Source of the DNA: Axinella damicornis
Taxonomy: Eukaryota; Porifera; Demospongiae; Axinellida; Axinellidae
Direction: 5' to 3'
Assembly: GCA_963931865.1 (NCBI GenBank)
Contig: OZ007511.1
Coordinates: 4,606,626-4,670,625 of the forward strand
Length of the DNA: 64,000 nt
Positions 1 through 11,200 of this stretch are shown in pieces. The notes below the pieces were generated by a model. It had not been told where the DNA came from, did no database searches, and was given only the letters and a program-made list of their open reading frames with translations. Positions within the stretch are counted from its first letter, which is position 1. The number at the start of each line of letters is the position of its first letter. A program made the translations under genes and the position numbers.

Positions 1-718
1 GAGCAGAGGTAGAGCCAGGTAGAACCAGGTAGAGCAAGGTAGAGCAGAGGTAGTGCCAGGTAGAGCAGAGGTAGAGCCAGGTAGAGCCACACAGAGCTAG
101 GTAGAGCAGAGGGAGAGCCAGGTAGAGCCAGGTAGAGCCAGGTTTAGAGCCAGGTAGAGCAGAGGTAGAGCCAGGTAGAGCAGGGGTAGAGCAGAGGTAG
201 AGCCAGGTAGAGCAGAGGTAGAGCCAGGTAGAGCAGAGGTAGAGCCAGGAAGAGCAGAGGTAGAGCCAGGTAGAGCAGAGGTAGATCCAGGTAAAGCCAG
301 GTAGAGCAGAGGTAGAGCCAGGTAGAACCAGGTAGAGCAAGGTAGAGCAGAGGTAGTGCCAGGTAGAGCAGAGGTAGAGCCAGGTAGAGCAGATGTAGAG
401 CCACACAGAGCTAGGTAGAGCAGAGGTAGAGCCAGGTAGAGCCAGGTAGAGCCAGGTAGAGCCAGGTATAGAGCCAGGTAGAGCCAGGTAGAGCAGAGGT
501 AGAGCCAGGTAGAGCAGAGGTAGAGCAGAGGTAGAGCCAGGTAGAACAGAGGTAGAGCCAGGTAGAGCAGAGGTAGAGCCAGGTAGAGCAGAGGTAGAGC
601 CAGGTAGAGCAGAGGTAGAGCCAGGTAGAGCAGAGGTATAGCCAGCTAGAGCCAAGTAAAACTTCTCCAGGTAGAGCCAAGTAGAGCTTCTCCAGGTAGA
701 GCCAGGCAGAGCTTCTCC
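1..718. repeat. Satellite array, left copy (cut by window edge)
   Basis: Alternating 10- and 11-base units (GTAGAGCCAG and GTAGAGCAGAG) run from the window edge to about 718 and decay into AGCTTCTCCAGGTAGAGCCA at the right border. The same right border recurs at 12105-12190, so this is the left end of the first duplicated unit. The minus strand is free of stop codons because the combined unit length is 21 bases; the resulting Leu/Ala/Pro/Ser/Thr/Trp reading frames are not genes. Confidence 0.95.
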
Positions 719-1307
719 ATAGTCCATTAGATCATTTCACTTTGCATGGGCAGATCAAAGTACCGGTAGCCACTGTAAACTCCTACAGCAATTGGGGCCA
801 TGTGTATCCTTTGATGTTTGATAATCGCCCTGGGAAGCCCAACTGTTCATGGTTGCTTCAATCACTTTTCAAAATTCATAGCATTTAACACAAACTAGTG
901 GAGAAGATATGCCTAAGTAGTCTTAGTACAGATAATTCAACAGCTAGCTACTTGTTGTTCGCGTGATTCCGCAAGCGCTCAGGGTCTATGTGATCGACAG
1001 ACGGTTGGCACAGAGCATTCGGTTACTATCGCTTCACCAACCACGAAGACCAGAATCTAACGGACTTGGGCTTCTTACAGCTCACTTCACCATTCAGTCG
1101 CCTGTTTTCAGTCCCTCCACATTCATGGGAGTATTAGGCATCCCTCTTCAATTTCCTTCTACGTGTAAACAGCTTTGACTAACATTGAAGTAACAGACGG
1201 CCCTTCTTGATAATTATTTCCAACGTGGGAGTTGTTCTATTTTACAAAATCACTTGTCACGCCGCATCACGGATTATAGACCCAAAGTGACTACGAGAAT
1301 CGTGCGA

Positions 1308-1540
1308 ACAACTAGTTACTTTGCTTCTCAACCATAACAACAACTAGCAGCTCTGCACTGCAGTATTGAATTGAAGTCAGACTAAACCATGCTGCAGTAT
1401 GATGCAGCGGTTACCAAGGAGATTCCATAGCAAACAACTAGCTACTTGCTACTCAACAGTAGCAGCTCTGCACTGCAGTTCTGAACTGAAGCCAGACTAA
1501 ACCATGGATACAGCGGTTACCAAGGAGACCCCATAGCAAC
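1308..1540. repeat. Local direct repeat of about 110-125 bases
   Basis: Two adjacent copies contain AGCAGCTCTGCACTGCAGT and GCGGTTACCAAGGAGA. The pair is duplicated again at about 12768-13000 as part of the segmental duplication. Confidence 0.8.
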
Positions 1541-1830
1541 CGTGCTGCAGTGTGACACAAGCTGTAGTAAACAACGTGAGATAAGCCAGTTAGATCACGC
1601 TTAGTCGGGATGTAGCTATGCAATTTACAGTCACGAGCACAAGGTCACGAAACACCTGAGTTTTGCGCCCGAGGGCAAGTGACTGTAAAATGAATGATTT
1701 GCACATTCCGTTTTTGCACAAATCTATTGTCGATTGTCTGTTGTTTATACTGTTGAGTTTGATTCACACTTGGATGACTTGTGTCCCTTACATAAATTTG
1801 GTTTCAAAAACATACTTCTCCTCTCCCATT

Positions 1831-1858
1831 CCCCCCCCCCCCCCCCCCCCCCCCCCCC
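1831..1858. repeat. Poly-C run (28 bases)
   Basis: Uninterrupted C run; the inner-copy counterpart at 13291-13314 has 24. Confidence 0.95.
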
Positions 1859-2471
1859 GCAACCACACACATACTTACAGCTGTATCCGATGAGCAGCTC
1901 ACTTGTGCCGTTTCAGTGAACATTGGCAAGCATTGTTAGCTTACTAATAGCCTGCACAGGAAGGAGACAAAGATTCATTGACACACGTCAGCAATACGTA
2001 CCAACACATATCATCGCCAGAGCATGCACATCTACGGCAACTATCATTTGCCCTGAAGTTGCTTGCTTAACCCCTTAACAGCAAACGCAGGCCCACTTCA
2101 GACAGTCCTCAACGCTTGTACCGAGCAATTTGAAAGACCACACGTGACAGCTGCAATCTGATTGGCTTTACCGGATTTCAAGTAGAGCCTAAGCAAAGTG
2201 GTCTAGATCCTCCTTTCCCCCGTGCGGTCATGTGAGATGATCCATGGTGGGGAAAATTCGAGGGGCTAGCCCGATAGACTAGTCCCATTCCTGAGAATTG
2301 TGCAGTGCACCTCTGTAGATCATGTACTGGTGGACGGATTACTACTTTCCTAGGATTAAATCCAGAGTCTGCAGTCAGAGGCACCCCATTTGAAGGGGAT
2401 AATGGGAATTGCTCGGCAACTTCGGAATTCAAAGTTGTTGGTGGTATACAGAAGATTCTCTAGCTGTGCAG

Positions 2472-2474
<3 letters not shown>

Positions 2475-2552
<78 letters not shown>

Positions 2553-2572
2553 ATGTGTGTGTGTGTGTGTGT

Positions 2573-2608
<36 letters not shown>

Positions 2609-2614
2609 GTGTGT
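2475..2614. repeat. (TG)n microsatellite
   Basis: About 140 bases of TG with a few interruptions. The counterpart at 13927-14070 has a different pattern of interruptions. Confidence 0.97.
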
Positions 2615-3949
2615 ACTGCTCTTAACATTCCCTGCTGTCTTCTCCTGACTACAAAGCCATGCCTCAGCACCGCTTTCCTTTGGGGTGAGGAAATTACGTG
2701 CCCTCTATGTATACAGATTGTCAAGTCCAATACAGCAGGACTGCCTTAGTACATGTAGCTTAGTAATAATACTCATTGTGCCAATATCTCTCAGAGACAG
2801 CTTTTCTTGGCGTGTGGACACAATAGGTCATGAGCACCACAGCTTGTTGTTCAGACAAACCACAACAGCACAGCACAATGGGCTGAACACCTGCTTCACC
2901 ACTAACACACATCCTTCGTGGGAGTGCGAGCTTGGACAGTCAACAACAACCCAAGGCAAGCCGACCAAGGTCCAGATGCTACATGTAGCTAGCTATATAT
3001 ATCGTCTGTCATTTGCTATCTACATTCATCATTTCTCAGTTGCCATGTCTACGTGCTCTGTGTATGCCATGTCACATGATTAATATGCACACGGCTACCA
3101 ACCCTTAGTTGCCTCTGCAAGAGGCTCTTTTCATGAAATATGCTCCAAAATTATAAATTTGTGGCTACACCTGCCCATTCATAATTAGCAGTCTCATTCC
3201 CAGACCGTGTATGGGAATGGGACTACTGACTCACTTGTGAATGATGGTGAAGATGGTCAAGAGGGAGGGTTTGTTCTTGCCGTTGCCCACAATGAGGCCA
3301 GAGTAGCAAGCGTACGAGTACGCACAGAATGGACCACACTAAGAAACTAAGAGGGATAGATTGTCACATGATGCAAGAGGGTGGGGATCTATCCCTTAAT
3401 GGTATTAAACCATATTAGTTAGGCCATGTGACTTAACATAGGGTCATTATATACTTTATTTAGGTTTACTAATCTGATGGGAGCTGTCAAAAGCACTTCA
3501 GGACTGTAGCGAGTGTGGTCAGATAGCGGCATGACTTTACATAGTAGTTAAGCCCTCCGACAAACAGGTGGTTGTAAGGTTTGATCAGTTAGGAGGAACA
3601 ATATTATTATCCTACGTAGCCTCGTTCCAGGTCTTCTACGTACATGTACACCTCCAGTTTTTGATCGCTTACAGTATGCAAAAACGGAGGGAGAAGTCCT
3701 GGGGAATCTTGCCACGTGATCCGTGGCACAGCTTATGTAAGCTAGAGAACGCTCCAGAGAAGAGGTACATGTAGGTCCTACATTGTACCTGTAAAACATA
3801 TCCAGGTTTGCCACTGAGGGATGGCTGTGTGAAAGTCCGAATTGTACCATCTTTTCGCTCCATGAGAAGATTGCATCACAGCTGGGCATTTTACGTTTAT
3901 CACTAGTCCTTTGGAGTCATGGCTTCTAACCTGGGTATGCTTCATAGTA

Positions 3950-4025
3950 GCCTCGTTCCCAGGCCGCGTGGGAGGAGAGAAGACTTCTCTAGAGCTCTGC
4001 CCACGCGGCCTGGGAACAAGGCTAG
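3950..4025. repeat. Fold-back element (CCTCGTTCCCAGG family)
   Basis: Arms read TAGCCTCGTTCCCAGGCCGC and its reverse complement, around a short purine-rich loop. The inner duplicate has lost this element. Confidence 0.85.
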
Positions 4026-4835
4026 CTTCATAGACTCAGTGTAGCTCTCTGTTGGCGCTTTGTCCCACCTTTATAGCAAGCGCTTGTCCCACCTTCATAG
4101 CTAGCACAGAATGCGAGATTGGTCTCCTACACGCTTAGCTGCTGAGAGCAGGCACCGCGATATGTTTGATGGTCGTGCCATGGATCAATCAGGTGGTAAC
4201 ATTCAACAAGCCTTCTCTCTCTGTTTTTTCATACCTAAAGCGATCAAAAACAGGGCGTGTAGAGGCTTGGGAACGAGGAACAACATTTCTCCTACCAGGA
4301 ATGATGTGAATTAGTACTGAGTGTGTGTTGGCTCACCTGGTAAGGAATCCAGGGTGACGGTCACACACTTGTGCGTGTAGTACTCCCCATATCTGCCCTG
4401 AGGCACCTTGCAGCGTAGGAAGTGATCGGAGTGTTTGCTGTCTGTGCGGGCATGCGTGTCTGTGTGGGCATGTGTGTGTGTGTGCGTGTGTGTGTGCACG
4501 CACGTGTGCATGTGTGTGTGTGTGTGTGTGAGCGGAAGCATTCTGTATGAGGCCACGTACTCAAGTATATATAGCCCATTTTGCTAACATAATAAACAAT
4601 GGACATATTATTTCCTGTGACTACAATAACCAGTGGTTGTTGGCTGTGTTTTAACACTTGTATACAGTTGTAGTAATGGGGAACGCAAGGACACCAGGCA
4701 CTTTGGAGAGTAATGACCTACAAAGTCCCCAATGCTGGTGATATGATGGAAGAGAGGTAGGGCCCCGGGGTGGTGGGGGCAGTAAATGACCCCCACACCT
4801 TTAATATTACGACCACACGTGTAAACTACTGGGCA

Positions 4836-4882
4836 CCTAGCCTCGTTCCCAGGCCCCATCCGAAAATCGGAAACGAGGCTAC
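4836..4882. repeat. Fold-back element (CCTCGTTCCCAGG family)
   Basis: Short hairpin beginning CTAGCCTCGTTCCCAGGCCC and ending GGAAACGAGGCTA. It is absent from the corresponding place in the inner copy. Confidence 0.75.
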
Positions 4883-5302
4883 TGGGCACCCACATTAATG
4901 TCAACTAGTGGGTAGCTAGAATACCAGCATACTATGTAGTCTCGCGGGCCAGACGTTCGCGAGACTACATACGTACTATGCTATGCATGACTTCAAAGTC
5001 ACTCTTTGCAACAGTTGAATGGAAAAAAGCATTCAGTCCAGGAAACAGCTCTACTGCAATGAATACTGACCTCACCCTCATTCCAAAGCTTCGGAAGGAG
5101 CGTGCCAATTTCGCATCCAAGGCTATCGTCGCAACCCGCAATCGTGACCTTTGAACCTCGGGGGCGCACGCAACCGGAAGCAGGTAAATTTGTAGCAAGT
5201 TTTGGCGGGAAGTCCGGATGGCTCATTCGCTTGCAGCATAGATAGTATGCTTGCACACTTGGGTATGAATGTTTGCCTCCCCAATAATCGAGTACGAGTC
5301 TG

Positions 5303-5343
5303 GGTAGCCTCGTACCCAAACCTTCAATGGGTACGAGGCTAGA
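5303..5343. repeat. Fold-back element (TAGCCTCGTACCC variant)
   Basis: Hairpin with arms TAGCCTCGTACCCA and TGGGTACGAGGCTA. It uses the CGTACCC variant that also forms the tandem array at 44846-46018. Confidence 0.8.
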
Positions 5344-5975
5344 GTCTGGGCCACTCTGTACACACCGATTCTCGACTCCCGGCCTAGCAGCCCGAGTACG
5401 CCCGTTCCGAAGCTAAAAGGTGTTCTGGCCAAAGCAGGTCGCCCTCCTGTGATTCCAGTCACGCCTATCCAACGCTCCTGAGGAAGCACACTTCGGTGTC
5501 TGACCTGTCACGGAGGGATGGGTGCGTTGCTAGGTTTTTTTTTTCCTGTTTTTTTAACTTTTTTCCCGACCGCCCTTTCTTTTTGTTTCTTTTGGGTGTG
5601 TACATTCTGGGCTGCATTAAATTCAGCTGATTTTACTATACATGTACTGTGATTAAGCTGGTGGCATCCTAGCGGGCTAAATTTCTGTTATGCACCTCTT
5701 GATGCCAATACTGACCTACCCAAACTCCTTCTCTAGATCTCTTCCTCTACATTGCAATAATTAACAGCTCTTCACACTAGGCGATTTGCTACACATTCCA
5801 CTATAGCATGTGCACTCGCACATAGCCCATGCACAGATCATGCAAGTGTTGTTCATGCATGCACCACCCATGTATTATTTATTTATATATTATGGTACCA
5901 GTAATAATAATATTATTATGGAATGATCAACTGTAATGCGAAAGTAGCTAAACTCACTAAGGATCCAGCTGGGAT

Positions 5976-6037
5976 TAATTGGAACTCATTCACGATCTTC
6001 TGATTAATCAGAAGATCGTGATCATGAGTTCCAATTA
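5976..6037. repeat. Near-perfect palindrome
   Basis: Arms of about 28 bases (TAATTGGAACTCATTCACGA and its complement) meet at GATTAATC. The only imperfection is a 2-base extra TC in the right arm. Confidence 0.9.
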
Positions 6038-6793
6038 CTGCCTAGGTGTGAATCATTGTAACATAATTGCAGGTGGTGCATATGGCGAAGAAATTACCAC
6101 TGGTGCTGAGGCAGTGCATATTGTAGTCTCAATTAATCATTGATGATGCTCTCATTGAGCCCACTTAGGTCTTTTCTGTATGAATCCCAGACTGATCTGG
6201 AACTCACAAGCATGCAACACCCCAAAATTGTTCATTAATTATATACTGACAATATTGATGGTAAGGCTCCTTGATAAGCCAAAATTCATGGTTAAGCAAA
6301 TTTAGTAGCCTCAGGCTCCCCCATATGTGAGCACCGACTTAGTTTTTGCACTTGCATTGCATGCGTGAAATACACAATTCAGATTGCAGGGCTTGCATTG
6401 AGGAAGAATTAAGACAAGCTTCACCCGATGAGATAATGTAATGGGATCATTTCGTAGACATTATAGAATGGTGTATCATGGGATTTTACTGATTTTAGAA
6501 GAAGAGGTATGTTCTTCATCAGATCTCGGAGTGGCGGAAGGGAGCAGTCACACTCAGTCACCAAGGGTTCCAGATCTCAGTCATCAGAGGAAAAAGCTAC
6601 TGATTCTGCATCATAATGTACAACTGCAAACAAGCACAGTAACATCTAGCAGATACCAAGACATAATGGGTACAATAATAACCTACTGGTCATGTGTTGA
6701 CAAATTATATAAGGTCGTTATTACTATAATATTGTTACAGAGACATTGTACAAGCGGTTCTATAATTATGTATGCGTGTACACAAGATGCCTT

Positions 6794-7280
6794 TCAGACC
6801 ATGTCCCCACCGCCTCCACCCCCACCACCGCTGTTGTCTTCTGGTGATGATTGGGGATTGTGCCAAGAGAAACGAGGTTTGCTCAGCCTTCTTTCATCCT
6901 CTGTGTCTTTGATGTTACTCTCTTCTTCATATGTAACGTTGAGTGCAGTTTCAATGTGGTTTGACCCATTCGCACCACTGCCACTGTTGTCCTTGAGGGA
7001 TGTGTGGGCATTAGGGCAAGCTTTTCTTTCTTTGTTCAGCATTCCCTCTTCCTCTGTGCCTTTGATGTTACTCGTATTTTCATACATGTGGACTGGTGCT
7101 TTTTCATTAAGAAGGGTTGACACATTCGAGTGAATACTTTCCAGTCTCATCAGGGGAACTACTCCTCCTGGACTGCATAGTACAGAAGGTGTATTAACAT
7201 CAACATCAAACATGAATGGCATTCCACTATTACTGCAAAGGGTGGTATCTATACGCAAGGACCCTTGATGGTCAATGTTG
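6794..7280 (-). CDS. Duplicate terminal exon: receptor cytoplasmic tail, outer copy
   Basis: Paralogue of exon 24 (16867-17353), same length (487 bases with stop TGA), same acceptor and same phase. It encodes the cytoplasmic tail of a single-pass receptor. Two Tyr-centred repeats are visible: YENTSNIKGTEEE (Tyr codon about 7084-7082) and YEEESNIKDTEDE (Tyr codon 6931-6929). The second has Glu at +3 (codon 6920-6922), where the inner copy has Val, so the ITIM-like consensus is absent here. The end is a run of eight Gly followed by Asp-Met-Val. No lesion is visible. It may serve as an alternative last exon of the large receptor gene, belong to a second gene, or be an unexpressed duplicate. Confidence 0.7.
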
Positions 7281-7424
7281 CTAAATGTGAGATCTGAATT
7301 GGATAGTCATGCATTAGAAAACCTTCAGTGTGATAATACTGGTAAGTTGGCTAAACTATATATTTTTATACACAGTAACACACTTATATCAGGAATGACT
7401 ACCAATCTGTGCAGAGGAACTTAC
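7281..7424 (-). other. Intron between duplicated terminal exons, outer copy
   Basis: 144 bases. Donor is GTAAGT directly after the codon fragment AC; acceptor is CATTTAG. The join (AC + C = Thr) keeps the frame into the tail. The counterpart in the inner copy is 17354-17495. Confidence 0.8.
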
Positions 7425-7930
7425 GTCACAGTGTATTCTTGCTTGTTCCGTGCCCTGAGATACAGGAACCCCACAACCACCACAGCAATGCTCAGTACGA
7501 TGACAGCAACTATTGCCAATACTGCAATGACCCAGCCAGCAGTAGCAGACCCAGTATCAGCAGCTGCTGTAGGTTCAGTACCACCAATACCAGCAGTTGT
7601 AGGTAGACCACCTTCTGAACACGGTGGGTCTCTAAGAGAATCGATCGCGACCATACAAGTTGACTCAAGTTTAAGATATACATTGACCACCAAAACTTCG
7701 TTAGCAAAACTGGCCCAGGTTACTATGTGGTCTCGAAGATCCATCGCTGAGGACTGAGATGTTGACAATAGTTCAGTGCGGAACACTATAATATCGTCGT
7801 TGGTTCCACACCTGAAACCAGAGTTCCGAAATTGCTGCCGGGTAAGTCCACACTGCATCTGGCACCGAACGTTAACTTCAGTAGCTATTGCATTAACAAG
7901 TTGTTCAGTTTTAACTTCAACACTGGAATT
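7425..7930 (-). CDS. Duplicate penultimate exon: juxtamembrane region and transmembrane helix, outer copy
   Basis: Paralogue of exon 23 (17496-18001) with the same 506-base length, acceptor (CTTTTGCAG) and donor (GTAAGT). It encodes an extracellular segment with Cys at VRCQMQC, GFRCG, STC and PPC, a Thr/Ala/Gly-rich stalk, then a hydrophobic helix beginning GWVIAVLAIVAVIVL and a basic stop-transfer LRARNK. Only a handful of residues differ from the inner copy, for example EVKTEQ/EAKSEQ and RTELLSTSQ/RSQLLSTPQ. There is no upstream exon of its own: on the 5' side lie remnants of the duplicated intron and then satellite. I do not recognise the juxtamembrane domain; a SEA-like fold is possible but not shown. 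Confidence 0.7.
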
Positions 7931-7989
7931 CTGCAAAAGAAATGAAGGAGAGCACATTACTTGAGCGAAGGTTACCAAACATCATAAAA

Positions 7990-8095
7990 TGTATCCCACA
8001 CCCGCGTGTGAAGCACGCTAAGCAATCGGTTTGTCCATCAGTCAGTCTGTCAGTCAGTCAGTCTGTCAGTCAATCTGCCGGTACATATGTGACCC
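7990..8095. repeat. Insertion with CAGT/GTCT short repeats (outer copy only)
   Basis: The bases between CACGCGT and GTGACCCTCTCTGC are replaced here by a (CAGT)/(CTGT)n-containing segment that is missing from the inner copy (about 18070). Related GTCT-repeat segments start at 38331 and 42090, suggesting a small mobile family. Confidence 0.6.
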
Positions 8096-8283
8096 TCTCT
8101 GCACAAGGAAACCAACCATCCGTACTTTTTGTAAACGTTGCACCACCATGGCGGCTGTCCATTTCCATTTCTGGCACTGTGGCCACTTCTCAGTATGGAC
8201 AGGCATTCGCTGGTCAAGAGCCTTGACTACTGAAAGCTTGCTAATGAGTGGGTGCGGATTGCATCACCAGTCTGTACACAATG

Positions 8284-11200
8284 GCAGAGGTAGAGCCAGG
8301 AAGAGCAGAGGTAGAGCCAGGTAAAGCAGAGGTAGAGCCAGGTAAAGCCAGGTAGAGCAGAGGTAGAGCCAGGTAGAACCAGGTAGAGCAAGGTAGAGCA
8401 GAGGTAGTGCCAGGTAGAGCAGAGGTAGAGCCAGGTAGAGCAGATGTAGAGCCACACAGAGCTAGGTAGAGCAGAGGTAGAGCCAGGTAGAGCCAGGTAT
8501 AGAGCCAGATAGAGCCAGGTAGAGCAGAGGTAGAGCCAGGAAGAGCAGAGGTAGAGCCAGGTAGAGCAGAGGTAGAGCCAGGTAAAGCCAGGTAGAGCAG
8601 AGGTAGAGCCAGGTAAAGCCAGGTAGAGCAGATGTAGAGCCAGGTGGAACCAGGTAGAGCAAGGTAGAGCAGAGGTAGTGCCAGGTACAGCAGAAGTAGA
8701 GCCAGGTAGAGCAGATGTAGAGCCACACAGAGCTAGGTAGAGGAGAGGTAGAGCCAGGTATAGAGCCAGGTAGAGCCAGGTAGAGCAGAGGTAGAGCCAG
8801 GTAGAGCAGGGGTAGAGCAGAGGTAGAGCCAGGTAGAGCAGAAGTAGAGCCAGGTAGAGCAGAGGTAGAGCCAGGAAGAGCAGAGGTAGAGCCAGGTAGA
8901 GCAGAGGTAGAGCCAGGTAAAGCAGAGGTAGAGCCAGGTAAAGCCAGGTAGAGCAAAGGTAGAGCCAGGTAGAACCAGGTAGAGCAAGGTAGAGCAGAGG
9001 TAGTGCCAAGTAAAGCCAGGTAGAGCAGAGGGAGAGCCAGGTAGAACCAGGTAGAGCAAGGTAGAGCAGAGGTAGTGCCAGGTAGAGCAGAAGTAGAGCC
9101 AGGTAGAGCAGATGTAGAGCCACACAGAGCTAGGTAGAGCAGAGGTAGAGCCAGGTAGAGCCAGGTAGAGCCAGGTATAGAGCCAGGTAGAGCCAGGTAG
9201 AGCAGAGGTAGAGCCAGGTAGAGCAGGGGTAGAGCAGAGGTAGAGCCAGGTAGAGCAGAGGTAGAGCCAGGCAGAGAAGAGGTAGAGCCAGGAAGAGCAG
9301 AGGTAGAGCCAGGTAGAGCAGAGGTAGGCCAGGTAGAGCAGAGGTAGAGCCAGGTAAAGCCAGGTAGAGCAGAGGTAGAGCCAGGTAGAACCAGGTAGAG
9401 CAAGGTAGAGCAGAGGTAGTGCCAGGTAGAGCAGAGGTAGAGCCAGGTAGAGCAGATGTAGAGCCACACAGAACTAGGTAGAGCAGAGGTAGAGCCAGGT
9501 AGAGCCAGGTAGAGCCAGGTATAGAGCCAGGTAGAGCCAGGTAGAGCAGAGGTAGAGCCAGGTAGAGCAGGGGTAGAGCAGAGGTAGAGCCAGGTAGAGC
9601 AGAGGTAGAGCCAGGTAGAGCAGAGGTAGAGCCAGGTAAAGCCAGGTAGAGCAGAGGTAGAGCCAGGTAGAACCAGGTAGAGCAAGGTAGAGCAGAGGTA
9701 GTGCCAGGTAGAGCAGAGGTAGAGCCAGGGAGAGCAGATGTAGAGCCACACAGAGCTAGGTAGAGCAGAGGTAGAGCCAGGTAGAGCCAGGTAGAGCCAG
9801 GTATAGAGCCAGGTAGAGCCAGGTAGAGCAGAGGTAGAGCCAGGTAGAGCAGGGGTAGAGCAGAGGTAGAGCCAGGTAGAGCAGAGGTAGAGCCAGGTAG
9901 AGCAGAGGTAGAGCCAGGTAAAGCCAGGTAGAGCAGAGGTAGAGCCAGGTAGAACCAGGTAGAGCAAGGTAGAGCAGAGGTAGTGCTAGGTAGAGCAGAA
10001 GTAGAGCCAGGTAGAGCAGATGTAGAGCCACACAGAGCTAGGTAGAGCAGAGGTAGAGCCAGGTAGAGCCAGGTAGAGCCAGGTATAGAGCCAGGTAGAG
10101 CCAGGTAGAGCAGAGGTAGAGCCAGGTAGAGCAGAGGAAGAGCAGAGGTAGAGCCAGGTTGAGCAGAGGTAGAGCCAGGTAGAGCAGAGGTAGAGCCAGG
10201 TAGAGCAGAGGTAGAGCCAGGTAGAACCAGGTAGAGCAAGGTAGAGCAGAGGTAGTGCCATGTAGAGCAGAGGTAGAGCTAGGTAGAGCAGATGTAGAGC
10301 CACACAGAGCTAGGTAGAGCAGAGGTAGAGCCAGGTAGAGCCAGGTAGAGCCAGGTATAGAGCCAGGTAGAGCCAGGTAGAGCAGAGCTAGAGCCAGGTA
10401 GAGCAGAGGTAGAGCCAGGAAGAGCAGAGGTAGAGCCAGGTAGAGCAGAGGTAGAGCCAGGTAGCTAGAGCAGAGGTAGAGCCAGGAAGAGCAGAGGTAG
10501 AGCCAGGTAGAGCAGAGGTAGAGACAGGTAGAGCAGAGGTACAGCCAGGAAGAGCAGAGGTAGAGCCAGGTAGAACCAGGTAGAGCAAGGTAGAGCAGAG
10601 GTAGTGCCAGGTAGAGCAGAGGTAGAGCCAGGTAGAGCAGATGTAGAGCCACACAGAGCTAGGTAGAGCAGAGGTAGAGCCGGGTAGAGCCAGGTAGAGC
10701 CAGGTATAGAGCCAGATAGAGCCAGGTAGAGCAGAGGTAGAGCCAGGAAGAGCAGAGGTAGAGCCAGGTAGAGCAGAGGTAGAGCCAGGTAAAGCCAGGT
10801 AGAGCAGAGGTAGAGCCAGGTAGAGCAGATGTAGAGCCAGGTAAAGCCAGGTAGAGCAGAAGTAGAGCCAGGTAGAGCAGATGTAGAGCCACACAGAGCT
10901 AGGTAGAGCAGAGGTAGAGCCAGGTAGAGCCAGGTAGAGCCAGGTATAGAGCCAGGTAGAGCCAGGTAGAGCAGAGGTAGAGCCAGGTAGAGCAGGGGGG
11001 TAGAGCAGAGGTAGAGCCAGGTAGAGTAGAGGTAGAGCCAGGTAGAGAAGAGGTAGAGCCAGGAAGAGCAGAGGTAGAGCCAGGTAGAGCAGAGGTAGAG
11101 CCAGGTAGAGCAGAGGTAGAGCCAGGTAAAGCCAGGTAGAGCAGAGGTAGAGCCAGGTAGAACCAGGTAGAGCAAGGTAGAGCAGAGGTAGTGCCAGGTA

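Larger units (their letters stand above)
5240..6393. other. Block present only in the outer duplicate
   Basis: About 1.15 kb between GCTTGCAGCATAG and GGCTTGCATTGAGG that has no counterpart at the matching position near 16440-16495. It is AT-rich in its middle, contains a near-perfect 60-base palindrome (5976-6037), and shows no gene. Whether it was inserted here or lost from the other copy cannot be told from the window. Confidence 0.7.
719..6793. other. Non-coding 3' flank of the outer terminal exons
   Basis: I see no supported gene here. It holds a local direct repeat (about 1308-1433 and 1434-1540), a poly-C run (1831-1858), a (TG)n tract (2475-2614), a second TG-rich tract (4442-4530), small hairpins (3950-4025, 4836-4882, 4937-4975, 5303-5343) and about 1.15 kb absent from the inner copy (5240-6393). 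Short reading frames preserved between the two copies (for example 963-1178 and 2685-3083) are explained by recent duplication, not by coding constraint. Confidence 0.7.
719..8283. repeat. Segmental duplication, outer copy (unique part)
   Basis: This block matches 12187-19337 nearly base for base. The offset is about 11.46 kb in the left part and about 10.07 kb in the right part. The change in offset comes from about 1.15 kb present only here (roughly 5240-6393). A further block of about 1.06 kb is present only in the inner copy (roughly 18150-19212). The right border is the sequence ACACAATGGC at 8274-8283, after which satellite begins; in the inner copy the same bases continue into unique sequence. 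Confidence 0.93.

Noticed and set aside
963..1178. 71-codon frame conserved at 12436-12651
   Set aside because: Same reason: duplication without evidence of coding constraint.
2685..3083. 132-codon plus-strand frame, identical at 14141-14539
   Set aside because: The identity is explained by the recent segmental duplication, which is as high in obviously non-coding flanks; no recognisable domain or splice context.
7275..7757. Plus-strand frames opposite the transmembrane exon (also 17420-17828)
   Set aside because: Antisense shadows of the minus-strand exon, which has splice sites, a transmembrane helix and phase agreement.
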